Positions 1 through 12,400 of a stretch of 64,000 bases of DNA are shown here, piece by piece. A program made the translations under genes and the position numbers. Numbering within the stretch: position 1 is the first letter of the stretch; each line of letters begins with the position of its first letter. Origin of the DNA: Manduca sexta (Eukaryota; Arthropoda; Insecta; Lepidoptera; Sphingidae); NCBI RefSeq assembly GCF_014839805.1, contig NC_051126.1, positions 8,750,609 through 8,814,608 of the forward strand, in the 5' to 3' direction. The notes beneath the pieces were generated by a model. The model was given only the letters and a program-made list of their open reading frames with translations. It was not told the origin of the DNA and ran no database searches.

Positions 1-2019
1 AATAAGTTATTCCCAGCTATATCATTTACCATCGACGAAACAATGCCTAAAATTTGTCTTTTATAAAATCTCTTAAGCAATATGTATTCTAAGTTATTGA
101 TGCTGTTTTAGAAGAAATATGATTATTTATCTCTACCACTGGCTACAAGTTTTTTGAAACGCGTAGTATAACTCACTTAGCTTTTACTGATTGATAATTT
201 AATATAAAAATATACCAATTTACCATTATTTTACTCGTATACAGAAATGGTATAGGGTCCCATACGAAAGTGTCTTTCGAGGGCACACGCTTACAGTATA
301 CATATACTGCGTTCAATGCAGTGGTTCAGAAGCAGTCCTTTTTATTCTACAAATCTTAACAACAATTAACATTATTCTTTAAATTATGGAAACAATCTGA
401 CGAAAACATGCTTCAGGTCATTTTGTGAAGAAACGTTTGATAAAAGTAAGTAGTGTTTCATGCCTAATTTATTTGGTGAGATTTTTGCTCTTTCGTAGGT
501 AATGTGTTACTGTTTTAGCATACCGAATATTTTTGGTTTACAGAGCACCTTAGAAATACAATTTGAATAACAGTAATTTTAGGCATTCATATTTCAATTA
601 TTAAACAGTCCTCCACAAAATTCCATCAATTTAAATATTAGTGACACATTAACGATATAAGAGTGTAGAAATATAAATATTGACTGAACGTTGGTATTTA
701 ATGAAGCTTAAATATATATATTGAATTATTTCGAAACCGACAACATTTGCTACTTCATGGAAATATAAATTACTTTGACTTGCGCCACTACACAATTGAA
801 TACTCGTTTGATACGAGCTTTTAACGATACCACGCATACCCGCTATAGTGGCCAAGAATTTCGAAAACACATTGTATAATAAAATTACTTGATACAAAGA
901 CATTCACTTACGCATACAAATGTAAGGTAAAAAGATAATTATGCTAAAAATAAAAAAATATCCATTCAAATTAATTACGGAAGTTACATTATAATATTAT
1001 ATGTAAGTACTTTAACTATTAGTGGTAACTTAGTTTAAAATGTTAAAAACTATTTCGTATTTTTTCTTACATCTAATTCAACTAATGTGTATAAAGTATA
1101 CTTGACGGCAGTTGGACCAAAATATTCCCTATAGAATTTTGAACTAGCAGAGGTCAAAAGCAAACGGCATTGCATTCTTTTGAGAACATAGTATTTACCG
1201 CCGAAGATATATAATATATTTTTTATTGGTCATTTTGATTTTAGAGATTATATTACGTAAGTAATTAAAAAAAAATATGTGGGTGTCTATTTCAGATTTC
1301 ATATAACTAGACTAATAGAACATATGCAAATTTATTTGGTATATGTATATATTACATAACAAACTTAAATGTTATTTCGCAAAAAAAAATTAAACAGTGG
1401 TACGAAATTCCTTTATAATGTTTTAACTATTCCATAAAAAGTGTATTACGAATTAATTTTCTTGAAACAACACTTAGGTAGGATGTGGAATCTTCGTACG
1501 TGTTATTCATAATGCCAATAATGTGGTATACATAATGGTTTCTGATATTCAATTTATTGTTAAATACTATTAAGCTTACAAGAGAAATGCAAATACCGTT
1601 CATTTAGATACTCTTAATGTATAAGGAACTATTGTCACAGCTGTTTGACGGTAAAACTAACAACTAAATTATGTACAACTTATGGCTATACCTGAAATAA
1701 AATAATCAAAATTAATGAGCACGTTTCTCTTAAACACTATTACAGATATAATCTAAAATGAGGTCACCAAATTGGCTTGTACAATAGTAGAAGTGCGTGA
1801 GTAGACAAGGATTACTGTTTTCATGAGATGCAAATTACTAAATACGCGTACTTTGCACGACAAAGAGAAAAAATTATGCGTTTAAATTAATGCTTATTAT
1901 TTCTGTACAGCGTCATCATTGCCGATAAACAAATTATTGAGATTCGGCGCAGTTTCCAATTAATATTTTACTTAAGTAGATGTAGACCACACATTTTTCT
2001 CGCCCTGCATCTTGCTGCT

Positions 2020-2360
2020 GATGGATATTTTGTGGGAGCAAAGTCCCCGATTGCAAATGTGCCGCCCCCTCAGCCGCTATCAACCCTAGGCCACGGCCTA
2101 TAAAATTGTCTATTGAAATCCAGCACCGATTCGGTGTGATATATATTTAAGTTACTTTTTAGTATCTCCCAATAAATAATGCCAAAATTAAAGAATCGTA
2201 AAAGCTTGAAATTTAGAAAAAAAAAGGCGGGACAAGCCCAAAATATTTTTTTGCCTGGCCATGCTTGAATATGAAAGATTAAAAGGTAACCTGTAATTAA
2301 GGGATCCTGGGGTCTAGGAAACCACGGATAATGACCCAAGTCGCTCACGTCTTACGCAGT
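2020..2360 (-). repeat. Probable dispersed repeat fragment
   Basis: A stretch with higher GC than its AT-rich surroundings, including 'ccgccccctcagccgctatc' and 'cctggggtctaggaaaccac'. Its reverse complement has the look of a lepidopteran interspersed repeat (a 'cctaggcc...' type module). There is no poly(A) tail or target duplication that I can identify, and the 92-residue minus-strand ORF across it resembles no protein I know. Assignment is by general appearance only. Confidence 0.35.
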
Positions 2361-3942
2361 CTCTGCGCTCAACGAGCATTAGTCATAACATTACAATAAG
2401 GCAAAGATAAAAGAAGTGAATACACTTAAGTTTAATGATCGAATTCCTCCTGCTCATTGAGCACACTGTTACAGAAAAAATAAGTTCATAATTGAAATAT
2501 CCATGTTACAAAGGACAGAAACAAGTGTAGAATATTTTCTCTACAACACTTCCTGTTTCAGCTAGGCCACTCCAGAGAAATATAGAGACATATACATATC
2601 TTTCTCGCTTATAATATCTCAATACAACTTAAACGCACAAGCCTTAAAAATAATTATAATATCAAAGGAATATTGCTAGCTTGCATCATTGGAAATGAGT
2701 GCAATAATGTTATAAACATCCTTATAAACAAACTAACTACTGACATAGACAAATATAAACTTGAATAAGAATATTCTATGTTTAATACCGAAGGGATTCT
2801 GAGGGAACTGGTTGTTACAAGGAATTTAATATTAAAATGTCACTCATTACAACAATATGCCGATGACATATATTTAGACACATTAAAATATTTATTTTGT
2901 TTCCATATGAGGTAGATGTTCACAATAAATGTTGCGATCACAGCCTGTGTTCGTTCTGATCAAACATCTGTTTGCAATAAATATAATCAGAGGTGAATCT
3001 GATGGATCGTAACAACAGGGGTTTGCACTTCTGTTATAAAATTATTCAAATATAATCAGTCTAGCCTACATGAACTCAGATGGATTTATATGTATTCCAT
3101 GTTTTCTCTCTTGAAATATGAGTATAGAAAGCTTGGCAATCCAAATACCATAGCCCGAAAAACCACAATTTCAAAACAAAAGTGAACATTTTCAATTAAG
3201 CCTCTTATTAGGATAAAAGTAATCTTCGTTTTAGTCTATGCCAAGGTTTATTCATGATTGCTTAATAAACGTATAATCATATTAAGAAACTTTTAAATTA
3301 GTTAAAAAATATTATATTAGGTATAAAAGTATTATATAAATATTAATTGTTACAACATTAATATTCATCAAATAGACTTTACTTAACAAACCCCTGTGAA
3401 TATACCTCTGACTATCCGTTAGTAATTACTTTCAACTGCCAAAGACATCATTTACTCCTTATACCTATTAACTGAACACTATTGTTATCAGAGTAATCCA
3501 TACAAAACTTCTATTGGCAAAATAATAAACAGAATAATTATTGTGGTTTCAAAATTACTTTCTTAAATTTAATTCTAAGTACCCTGAATTATACATTGTA
3601 ACTCTAATAAAATAGATGCTAAACTTCACAAATTATGTAAAATATTTTGTCCAGTGACAAATGAATAAACTGTATGCTTCCATTGTCACAATCAATAAGT
3701 AAATTATAAAATTGGGCAACTATATTTTATTATGCTCATTGTATTTATCAAATTAATCTCGACCAGTCACACTCTAAGCAGAAAATTAGCTAGCACATAA
3801 GAAATATTTATTCTCTTCACTTGTGTGTAATTATCCTTTTGCCATGGCCCATTACACAGAAAAACCTAGATATATAAATTATACTTGACATTAATATCTG
3901 TGTCCAACACATTTATGTATCCATCCAATTATTTCACAGTAC

Positions 3943-4250
3943 TTAAGGCGATACCTCAAGGTCCATTTTCATACATTTTGTTTCACCTTTAATCTGGGTA
4001 ACTAAACAAGTATTGGCAAGTAAAGAATTTAAATTCACGTCTAGTTAGTGATTAGTTCTCGCAGTTGAAAGAAAAACGTAAAAATAATTAATAATCATGG
4101 ATATTTCAGCCTTTAAAATTTAATATGACGAAATTTAACTATCACTAACTAGACGTGAATTTAAATTCTTTACTTGCCAATACTTGTTTAGTTACCCAGA
4201 TTAAAGGTGAAACAAAATGTATGAAAATGGACCTTGAGGTATCGCCTTAA
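3943..4250. mobile_element. TTAA foldback MITE, copy 1 (piggyBac-type)
   Basis: The element starts TTAAGGCGATACCTCAAGG and ends with its exact reverse complement, so it is bounded by TTAA on both sides. The arms are long: the left arm includes 'caagtattggcaagtaaag' and 'cacgtctagttagtgatta', and the right arm repeats these in reverse but lacks an inner block ('ctcgcagttgaaagaaaaac'). It has no coding capacity. TTAA flanks suggest mobilisation by a piggyBac-type transposase. Four more copies lie in this window (23153, 39984, 59586, 63376). Confidence 0.85.
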
Positions 4251-5207
4251 AGCATACTGCTAGATTTACTTTTGATGAAAATTTTTATTAAGATATAATG
4301 AATATCACCTAAACATATATGAATTATTTTACTCTAAATTTTTTTAATAACATATCAAAATCAATATAAAAGAGTTTCAATAAACTAAAAATATGCAATA
4401 TAACATGTTGATAAAATCCTGCCATTTTTATTGATATTGCAAGGCATTTCTGCAGTGAAAGAGTTTTTCAAAATTATGTTTAAACTACAAGTAAAATAAA
4501 ATATTTAGTGTCTTATAGCAGTAAGTAATTAATGTATACACTTTATATTATAAAACTGACTTTTAGATGTCTACTGAGATATAAACTAAAAACAAAATAC
4601 TTAATGGAAATGAATGTAGGCAGAAATATCAGTTTCCTTTAAGCATCAGATATTCATATGATTTGTGTGACACCAAAACTATAAGCTTCTTTAGAAACAT
4701 GACATCCCACACAACTCTAAACATTGCATCATGGATTCATAACAATGGGTATAGTTAAACAATTTCACCTATTTGTTTGCTTATTAAATTATATACCATT
4801 TTGCTCAGTGTCCATGACAGGAAGACATGGCATCATAGTATGGTTCTGCAGCAATTCAACTTCATTCACAACTCATAACTCATCATTCTCAATGACAGTT
4901 TAAATTGGGTAGTTATTCATATATATTTGATGCCTATAAATTAACATTGGGTTCATAAAAAATACTATCTATCTTGTTCTATATGCCCACTTGAAACTCT
5001 TGTGATAATTTTCAAATATATATCATTAGGTGACTTGAAATAAATTTTATATAGGTGAATACTTTATGCTGTACTTGCAGATTGTTGCATTTGGTTTTGA
5101 CTTACTATCCATATTAACATAAATGTCCTTACAGGTTTATTATATCAAGCTAATTCAGAACTTGAGGTACATCCAAATTGACTGTGGTATGTTATAGGTA
5201 AACAAAA

Positions 5208-5558
5208 CTATTGACGTGCTGACCTCTCGGTCTCAATGAGACACTCTCTTACAAGGATACGAGCATGAACAATGCCACGCTTCAAACGTTCTGCTGAACT
5301 GCGACTACCGGAATAGCTTGGCCGCACTTCCTTACCCATTTCTTCTATGACTGCAAGTAATTGAGCGTATTTCGACATCCCATTATCCTTGTCTTTTCCA
5401 GAGGACGACGGAGATGAGGCTGGGACAGTTGATATAGTGGCATGGCTACTTGTAGCGAGGTTAAGGTCCTTGTGTACATTCTTCCCACTCATAGGAATCG
5501 CCGTCACTGTTACGTCGCTCAATTTTGACTCCACGGCCTGAATATCCATCGCGTCCAT
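5208..5558 (-). CDS. CDK2AP1: CDK2-associated protein 1/2 homologue (DOC-1 family)
   Basis: A 116-residue protein in a single coding exon. Residues about 62-116 carry the family core: [33 protein letters not shown] and [17 protein letters not shown] closely follow vertebrate CDK2AP1/2, and the length matches the usual ~115 residues. The N-terminal half is Ser/Thr-rich and low in complexity, as in the family. CDK2AP proteins bind CDK2 and are subunits of the NuRD chromatin-remodelling complex in the nucleus. A short 5' UTR intron is likely at 5565-5631: a GTAAG donor lies just below an untranslated exon starting at 5632, and the acceptor is TTTTTTTAG, five bases before the ATG. A second in-frame Met lies three codons later. 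The gene diverges from the large membrane-protein gene. The symbol denotes the family; an arthropod single copy could equally be called CDK2AP2-like. Confidence 0.93.
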   Translation of the reverse strand: MDAMDIQAVESKLSDVTVTAIPMSGKNVHKDLNLATSSHATISTVPASSPSSSGKDKDNGMSKYAQLLAVIEEMGKEVRPSYSGSRSSAERLKRGIVHARILVRECLIETERSARQ

Positions 5559-5564
5559 GACAGT

Positions 5565-5631
5565 CTAAAAAAAGGCGGTTTTTAGGAACAGCAAAAACCG
5601 AAAGAATTGCTCACAGTAACTGAAAACTTAC
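5565..5631 (-). other. 5' UTR intron of the CDK2AP-like gene
   Basis: On the minus strand the sequence reads gattg/GTAAGT at the donor and CTTTTTTTAG/ac at the acceptor, giving a 67-bp intron that ends just before the start codon. It is inferred from splice signals only, with no transcript evidence. Confidence 0.5.
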
Positions 5632-5699
5632 CAATCTTACACCTAACCGATAAGTGGTTTCGAGATCAACGTCAAGTTCCGTGGACACATAGCAAGTGA

Positions 5700-6495
5700 T
5701 AAGTGATAAATTCTACAATAAAATATATGCCATGAAAAACATACCTATCCAATAGGACCGCCTTCAGATTCTTGTAGAAGATAGTACACCACGAAATGTG
5801 ACACAAAATTCTATAGTTTCATATAATATTGGAATGTACTTAAGTCTCCGGAAACACATATAATTTATGAAATAAAAATATTTTATTGTAAATAACAAAC
5901 AAGTTCACAAATCACCACATTGACAGGAGACCTACTTTTTTCTAACTATGATATTTCAATGTACTGCCACGGTACCAAAAATATTTTAGTCGATTACACA
6001 AATTAATATTTTAGCGTACATTTTTTAAATAACTAATAAATTTATAACACATTATTAAATTTAAATATAAATTTTTTCATTGAAAATGTATACTTTAAGT
6101 ATTTACGTTTCGTTTTCCTGTAATCCAAAACCAATAGAATTTTATTTTATAAATGGATCGCAAATGTCACATAACGTGAAATGGAATGGGTAAATTCTTT
6201 ATAGTGTCTGAGTAGCGAGAGACGGTTTTCTTTCTTTATTTTTGCTTTTGCATATTAAAAACCTATTTTTCAGTGGTCAAAACATTTATTATCATAGTAT
6301 CAAGTTCCCTGACAAAAATAAATGAACTAATAGCGTATTTCGCGTAAGCGGACATATTTCAGTAAATTGGTCAAATGAATGTAAATAATAAAACAATAAG
6401 AGACGATTGTTAAGTGATTTTTCCGCCCACTAGATATTCGGGAAGCATTATGCATGTAGTGAGACGCGGCGGGTGATAGAAGAGACTATCGTGAA
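5700..6495. promoter_or_regulatory. Divergent intergenic region between the CDK2AP-like gene and the large membrane gene
   Basis: About 0.8 kb between two genes transcribed away from each other, so both promoters should lie here. It is AT-rich until about 6420, where GC rises just before the plus-strand ATG ('gtgagacgcggcgggtgata'). I see no clear TATA box and no repeat. Confidence 0.4.
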
Positions 6496-9400
6496 ATGTC
6501 GGGTGATGGAGATCGTGCAGTGCGGCCCAACTCTCTGCTGCTGGAGACCCCGCCGCCAGAGCGGGAGCCACTACACTTCGATGTGCAGCTCGTTGGCGCG
6601 CCGCCGGAAGTGGAACAATTGGTAAACAACATCAAGCAGGTGGCTGAAGACTTTTTGTACCACTGGAAGACTTTCCCTATTGGTGAGTGTAGATTATACC
6701 AGATCCGCGGACTGACTGCAATCGCTTTATTGATAGATGTACATCCAATCGCAATTGGAACACATACATATACCTACACGCCATAAATTTAAAGTACTGA
6801 CATCTCACTATATTTTAGTTATCACCCTGTAATATTAGATGTTTAGTTCCAATTCTGGCATGTTGGTAAAAATATACAAAGTGGTCCTGCCTATCCAGAA
6901 GCACTTGAATTTTTTTTATATGTGCATGGCGAAGTAGCTCCACTCCACATGATGGTAAGTGGAGTATGATAATAGAATATGACAAAAGAATGTCAACTGA
7001 CGAGAGATGATTACCACTCGACAGTTGACATAATTATGCCGGCCTGTTGGAACAAAATATACAGTCTGATCCTGGAACGTGACACACTTACATGGGCCAT
7101 TATGGTGGGTTTTATTTCCTTGTGTATGGAGGTAATATACAAAATATACCTTACAATCAGTGAAATATCACCTTTTGGCTATTTGTAGCATACTATAAAT
7201 ACCTGGAGAAAATCATGCGAGGTGCTATTTAATGTACCAAAAAGTCACCACAGTAATAAGAATAGAAAGTTCAAAATCAAAGTTGCAACTGGCACTCTAA
7301 AATTAGTTTTCGATTTAAAATAGTCTGAGCAAGATGCACATGCAACAAACCAATATTATTATAGATATAGCCAGAAATTAAATCTTTATTTATCCTTATT
7401 ATAGATATCAAATACTGAATTGCCTTTTTGCTAGAAAGCTAGATAAATAACTCCCAAATATTCAAACAACCAACAGCTTTGAACACATTTAGCAGTAATA
7501 CACAGCTGATGACAATTGTATATATTTTATCTCTTATTTTACTTTTTAATTTGTTTCAATGCATACAAACACTGGTGGGTTTATGTATAAGAATTGGTAT
7601 ATGCTAGCTTACTTTTAATAATTTTATAAATATTGAAGGCTGATTAGATGTTTACATGTTCATTAGTAAGTTAAAATTGAAACAACTTTCCTAAAATGTT
7701 TGTATTAATCACGTTTATTAAATACTGGGGATTTTTCTGTCACACCCACAAAATCTACCATTTAATTTGTTGTGTAGAACCACGTTGAACTTTTGTTTTA
7801 AAGTTTGGTTCTTTGTTTTCAGTACTACCACCATCTCGTTTTACTGGCGCCGGTAACCGTCCCTCAGATATTATCGTAGCCCCGCCGTGTGATGAGATAG
7901 ATGCGGCTGCGCTAGACGCGGGCGTCGAGCCTCAGCCTCTTTCCCCAAAGCAACTGCACTCCATAAGAGAGAAAGGGTAAGATTATATTTACTACATTAT
8001 TATAGCACATTATCTGTAATTTATAACTCCATATATTAAAATATCAACCATAACTTTTTAAACACTGGTGTTTAACTGATAAGAGTCAGCGTGCTTACAA
8101 TAAGTATCATCAATGTTCAATGATTCAAAAGTCCATTTTCTGACAGATTAGGGAAAAATACTAAACAATCTATAAGGGTCAGTGGTCACAATAATTGGAA
8201 TCAACCAAACTTGCCTGGGAGCTCTGTAATCTTTCTGACTACAGAGCACTTATTTAATGTTAGATGAATAGGGACTCATTTGACGGACACCTTGCTGAAA
8301 TTGTTTTATAGGGACTTGATATTAATGAAAACAAACACGTAGAACGAAATTGAAAACAAATAAAGTATGTTATCTCATTTACTATAAAATCTATATAGTC
8401 TTTTAATAAAGTTTGGCATGGTATTAATCAAATAACATTGAATCTATCATAATTGATTCAATGTTATTTTTCTATGGTTTTTAACATTAGTACTATATAG
8501 GGAAAAACCATTGTAGCTTCATTGACCTAGCAGCATACTTCAGGCACATAATTAGGTACTAAGTTATATTTCTGGTTACTAGTCAAGATAATAAAAATGT
8601 CTATAAATTGTTGGATCAAACTTGTATGAGTCTGGGCATAATCCCAGCATAGCAACCACGAAGCAAAAACGAAAAAGCAGCAACCATTAGGCATAAGTCC
8701 AATTTGGTATTAAGGTCACACTTTATCATATTATAGAAACCCTGCAAATTGTGGCTCGAAAAATTCATAGTTTTATCCAGTTAGATAAAACTATGAATTT
8801 TTCTAAAACAGTTGTTTTGGAAACGGCAAGTCAATTACCTGATACCTTTTTTTTTTTTGTTATCGCGGAGAAAGTGTCTTATGACTACTGCCCAGCCTTT
8901 GTGGGGGGCGACTGAGCGGTTATGTTGGGGTCACCGTGCCTTACGCCCCGGCGTTGCGCCGCCCAGATTTTGATGTCGACCTTCAGGCGACCGCCGGGCC
9001 GAGTCCCTAACCTATATACAACGCACAGCATACAAACTAAAACTCCGCGGTGCCCCTCTTTGGCGCATTAGGGACGACTGCAGGCTTCCTCTGACGGAAA
9101 TGTCTAAGTGTACATCCACAGCCGTCCCTGCACAGTGCCGCCTAGTGTGGCCCGTCTCCTATGGGGGGGGCTCAGAAGCCCCCGCGCACCGAAGGACGCC
9201 CTCGGCGTCTACGGCAGCATGAGGCCTATGCCTACTGCCGTCCATCCCGGGTAATCTATTACCAGGTATCCCTGGTGATACTTATTTTCCAAGTGTATTA
9301 AATTTATTATCCTTAAAGTTTTTTTGTTAGAACATTATTTATGTAAAGCCTAAATATTTTATGTTAATAAACCTATTAGGTGCGAAGAATTACCATAGAG

Positions 9401-12400
9401 ATAACTTGGGTGCGTAATACGTCAGATCCTACGAGGCAACGAGACGACGTATATCCATTAAGACTGACGCGATACCGCGCCGGCCCTTATAATTCCATTA
9501 AGTTCAATTACAGCTTTGGAACTGACGCCCATTCAAAATAATTATTGTTGACGGGGGTCCCGAGTTGAATTGTTTCATCACTTTCAACTTAGTTATCAAG
9601 GAACAAGATTCAAAATGTTATGAAACACATGTTTATAGAAAGAATCCTGCTGCACATGTTAACGAGAACGACTAAAAATAATTTTACTTACAGGCGTCTC
9701 GGGCTTATTGTATAATATTTAGTTCGATAAAAATAGATCTTCGTGACAACAACGACGCCCATTCCAGATGTTTAATTTGATGACATACTTTGCTATTTAG
9801 AGGGCGAAAATTTCTTTAGCTATATAGTCATTATATTTTACTGAATTTAATTGCAATCCATCTTATGTTTTTGAAAATAATGTTTGTATAATTCACAAAA
9901 CAATCACGCATTCAATATTTTAAATTTTACTAGTTTCAGTATTGAATTCAGCAGTGCACGCGAGAGATATTATCTTACGGTCGTACAGGTATATATGCCC
10001 ACCACCACATACTCGAATGATGAAGTGGAAGCTATGTACGAAGACATAGATAAAGTCCTGCACAACACCTTAAGGGCCCACTTCAATGTTGTCATGAGGG
10101 ATTTCAACATCAAAGTGGGAGTACGCACGGACATCGAATCGCTTATGGGTCACATGGTATTGGAAACAGGAATCACAGGGGGCAGATGCTGGTCAACTTT
10201 GATGAATTCGTTCTTCAAAAAGAAGCCCCAGAGGAAGTGGACCTGGCAAAGCCCGGACAGCGTGACTAAAAATAAGATCGACTTTATCATGACGGATAAG
10301 AGGCGTATATTCAGAGATGTCTCGGTGATCAACAGGTTCATAACTAGAAGTGATCATCGACTGATACGAGGTACTCTGAATATAAACTTTAAGCTGAAAC
10401 GCATTCGTCTGATAAAGTCCATGCTCCGGCCTACTCTGTTCCAAACTATTGCTGGCCCCGAAATATTCCAAACGGAACTTCAAAACGGATTCGATGTGCT
10501 GGAAACCGAGTGCGCCGTTGACGAGGACTTAAGTAGAGTAGTGGAAGTCGTGAGGGATATGGGTAAAAGGTTTTGTCGAAATAGGCATGCGGGCAGAAAG
10601 TCTAAACTTTCAGACGAGATCCTGGAACTCATGAAAGATAGACGCCCAAATACACAGGCCTCGGCGGCAGGCCGGCGAGCAATCACGAAATGTATTCGCA
10701 AAGCGGTACGGCGGGATCTTCGGTGTTTCAATACACGCCTCATTAAGGAGGCAATAGAACAAAACCGAGGTTCCAAAGTATTCGTGAAGCATTTCGGGAG
10801 GAGCCATATATCTAAGTTGACTACCGCCGATGGTCGTGTCGTCTCCTCTAAGTCAAAGATCCTCTCGGAGATGGAAGACTTCTATGGCCAGCTGTATGCC
10901 TCGCAATTTCCGCCAACTGAACCCATCCCCTACGATCCCCGAACTGCTTTAGTCCGACACTATGCTGACGAACTTCCCGACGTCAGCATTGACGAAATTG
11001 AGTTGGCCCTCAAACAACTAAAAAATGAAAAAGCCCCGGGCGAGGACGGAGTTACAACTGAGCTTAAGAGTAGGGGGAACTCCTGTCCTTAAGCAGCTAC
11101 AGCGTATATTTAGATTTGTTCTCCACAAAGCGAGAACTCCAAGAACGTGGAGCAGGAGCATGGTGGTTTTATTTTTCAAGAAGGGGGACAAGACCCTTCT
11201 CAAGAACTACCGCCCTATATCGCTCCTGAGCCAAGACTACAAGTTGTTTTCGAGGGATATCACTAATAGCCTGTCGCGTTGGTTTGGCGACTTCCAACCA
11301 CCGGAGAAGGTCGGATTTCGCAGAGGATTTGGCACCATAGACCACATAAACACAGTAAGGTAGATCATACAGAAGACCCAGGAGTATAATCAGCCGCTGT
11401 GTCTCGTTTTTGTGGACTATGAGAAGGCCTTTGACTCCGTCGAAACCTGGTCTGTTCTGAACTCCCTGCAGCGGTGCTAAGTTGATTTTCGATACATCGA
11501 GGTGCTGAGAAGCTTATATGAAGCTGCAACTATGTCCGTCCAAGTACAGAATAGTCAAACAAGACCGATTCCATTGCATCGAGGAGTAAGACAGGGGATG
11601 TGATTTCCCCGAAACTGTTTACAAATGCATTAGAAGAATATTTCAAGACTCTTTAACTGGAACGGGCGAGACATCAATGTTATAAACGGCGAATACATCT
11701 CGCACTTAAGATTTGCCGATGATATCGTAAATTATTACGATATCATCGGCAATAATGGCAGAATCGCTGCGGGAAGAAATGCTGCACAGCCTAAACGAAG
11801 CCTCCCAACGAATTGGTCTCCGGATGAACCTGGAGAAGACGAAGCTTATGTTTAATGACCTTGTCGCTCCGGAACCAGTAATCATTGATAGTATGTCTCT
11901 CGAAGTTGTCAAGAAATATGTCTATCTCGGGCAACTAATGCAGTTGGGTAGATACAACTTCGCAAAGGAAGCCGACAGGAGGATTCAGTTGAGCTGGGCA
12001 GTATTTAGAAGTTGAACCACATATTTTCGTCGAATATACCACAGAGCCTGAAGACGAAAGTGTTCAACCAGTGAGTCCTCCCCGTAATACCGTACGGAGC
12101 CGAGACGTGGACACTGATTGTGGGGCTAATCCACAAGCTTAAAGTCTATCAACGTGCTATGGAAAAAGCTATGCTCGGAGTCTCTTTGAAGGACAAAATT
12201 CAGAACGAAGTGATCCGTCAGAGAACCAAGGTTACCGACATAACTCTGAAAGTTAGTCGGTTGAAGTGGCAATGGGCTGGCCACATATGTCGCAGAACTG
12301 ATAACCGCTGGAGTAAGCGTGTTCTGGGGTGGACACCGCGTTATAGCAAACGTATCGTGGGATACCCTCTGGCCAGATGGCGGGACGACTTACACAAGAG

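Larger units (their letters stand above)
1..5207. other. Non-coding region downstream of the CDK2AP-like gene
   Basis: AT-rich sequence without a convincing coding exon on either strand. The part nearest 5207 is presumably the 3' UTR of the minus-strand CDK2AP-like gene, but I cannot place its poly(A) site. It contains a dispersed-repeat-like block at about 2020-2360 and one complete TTAA foldback MITE at 3943-4250. I see nothing else of note. Confidence 0.5.
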
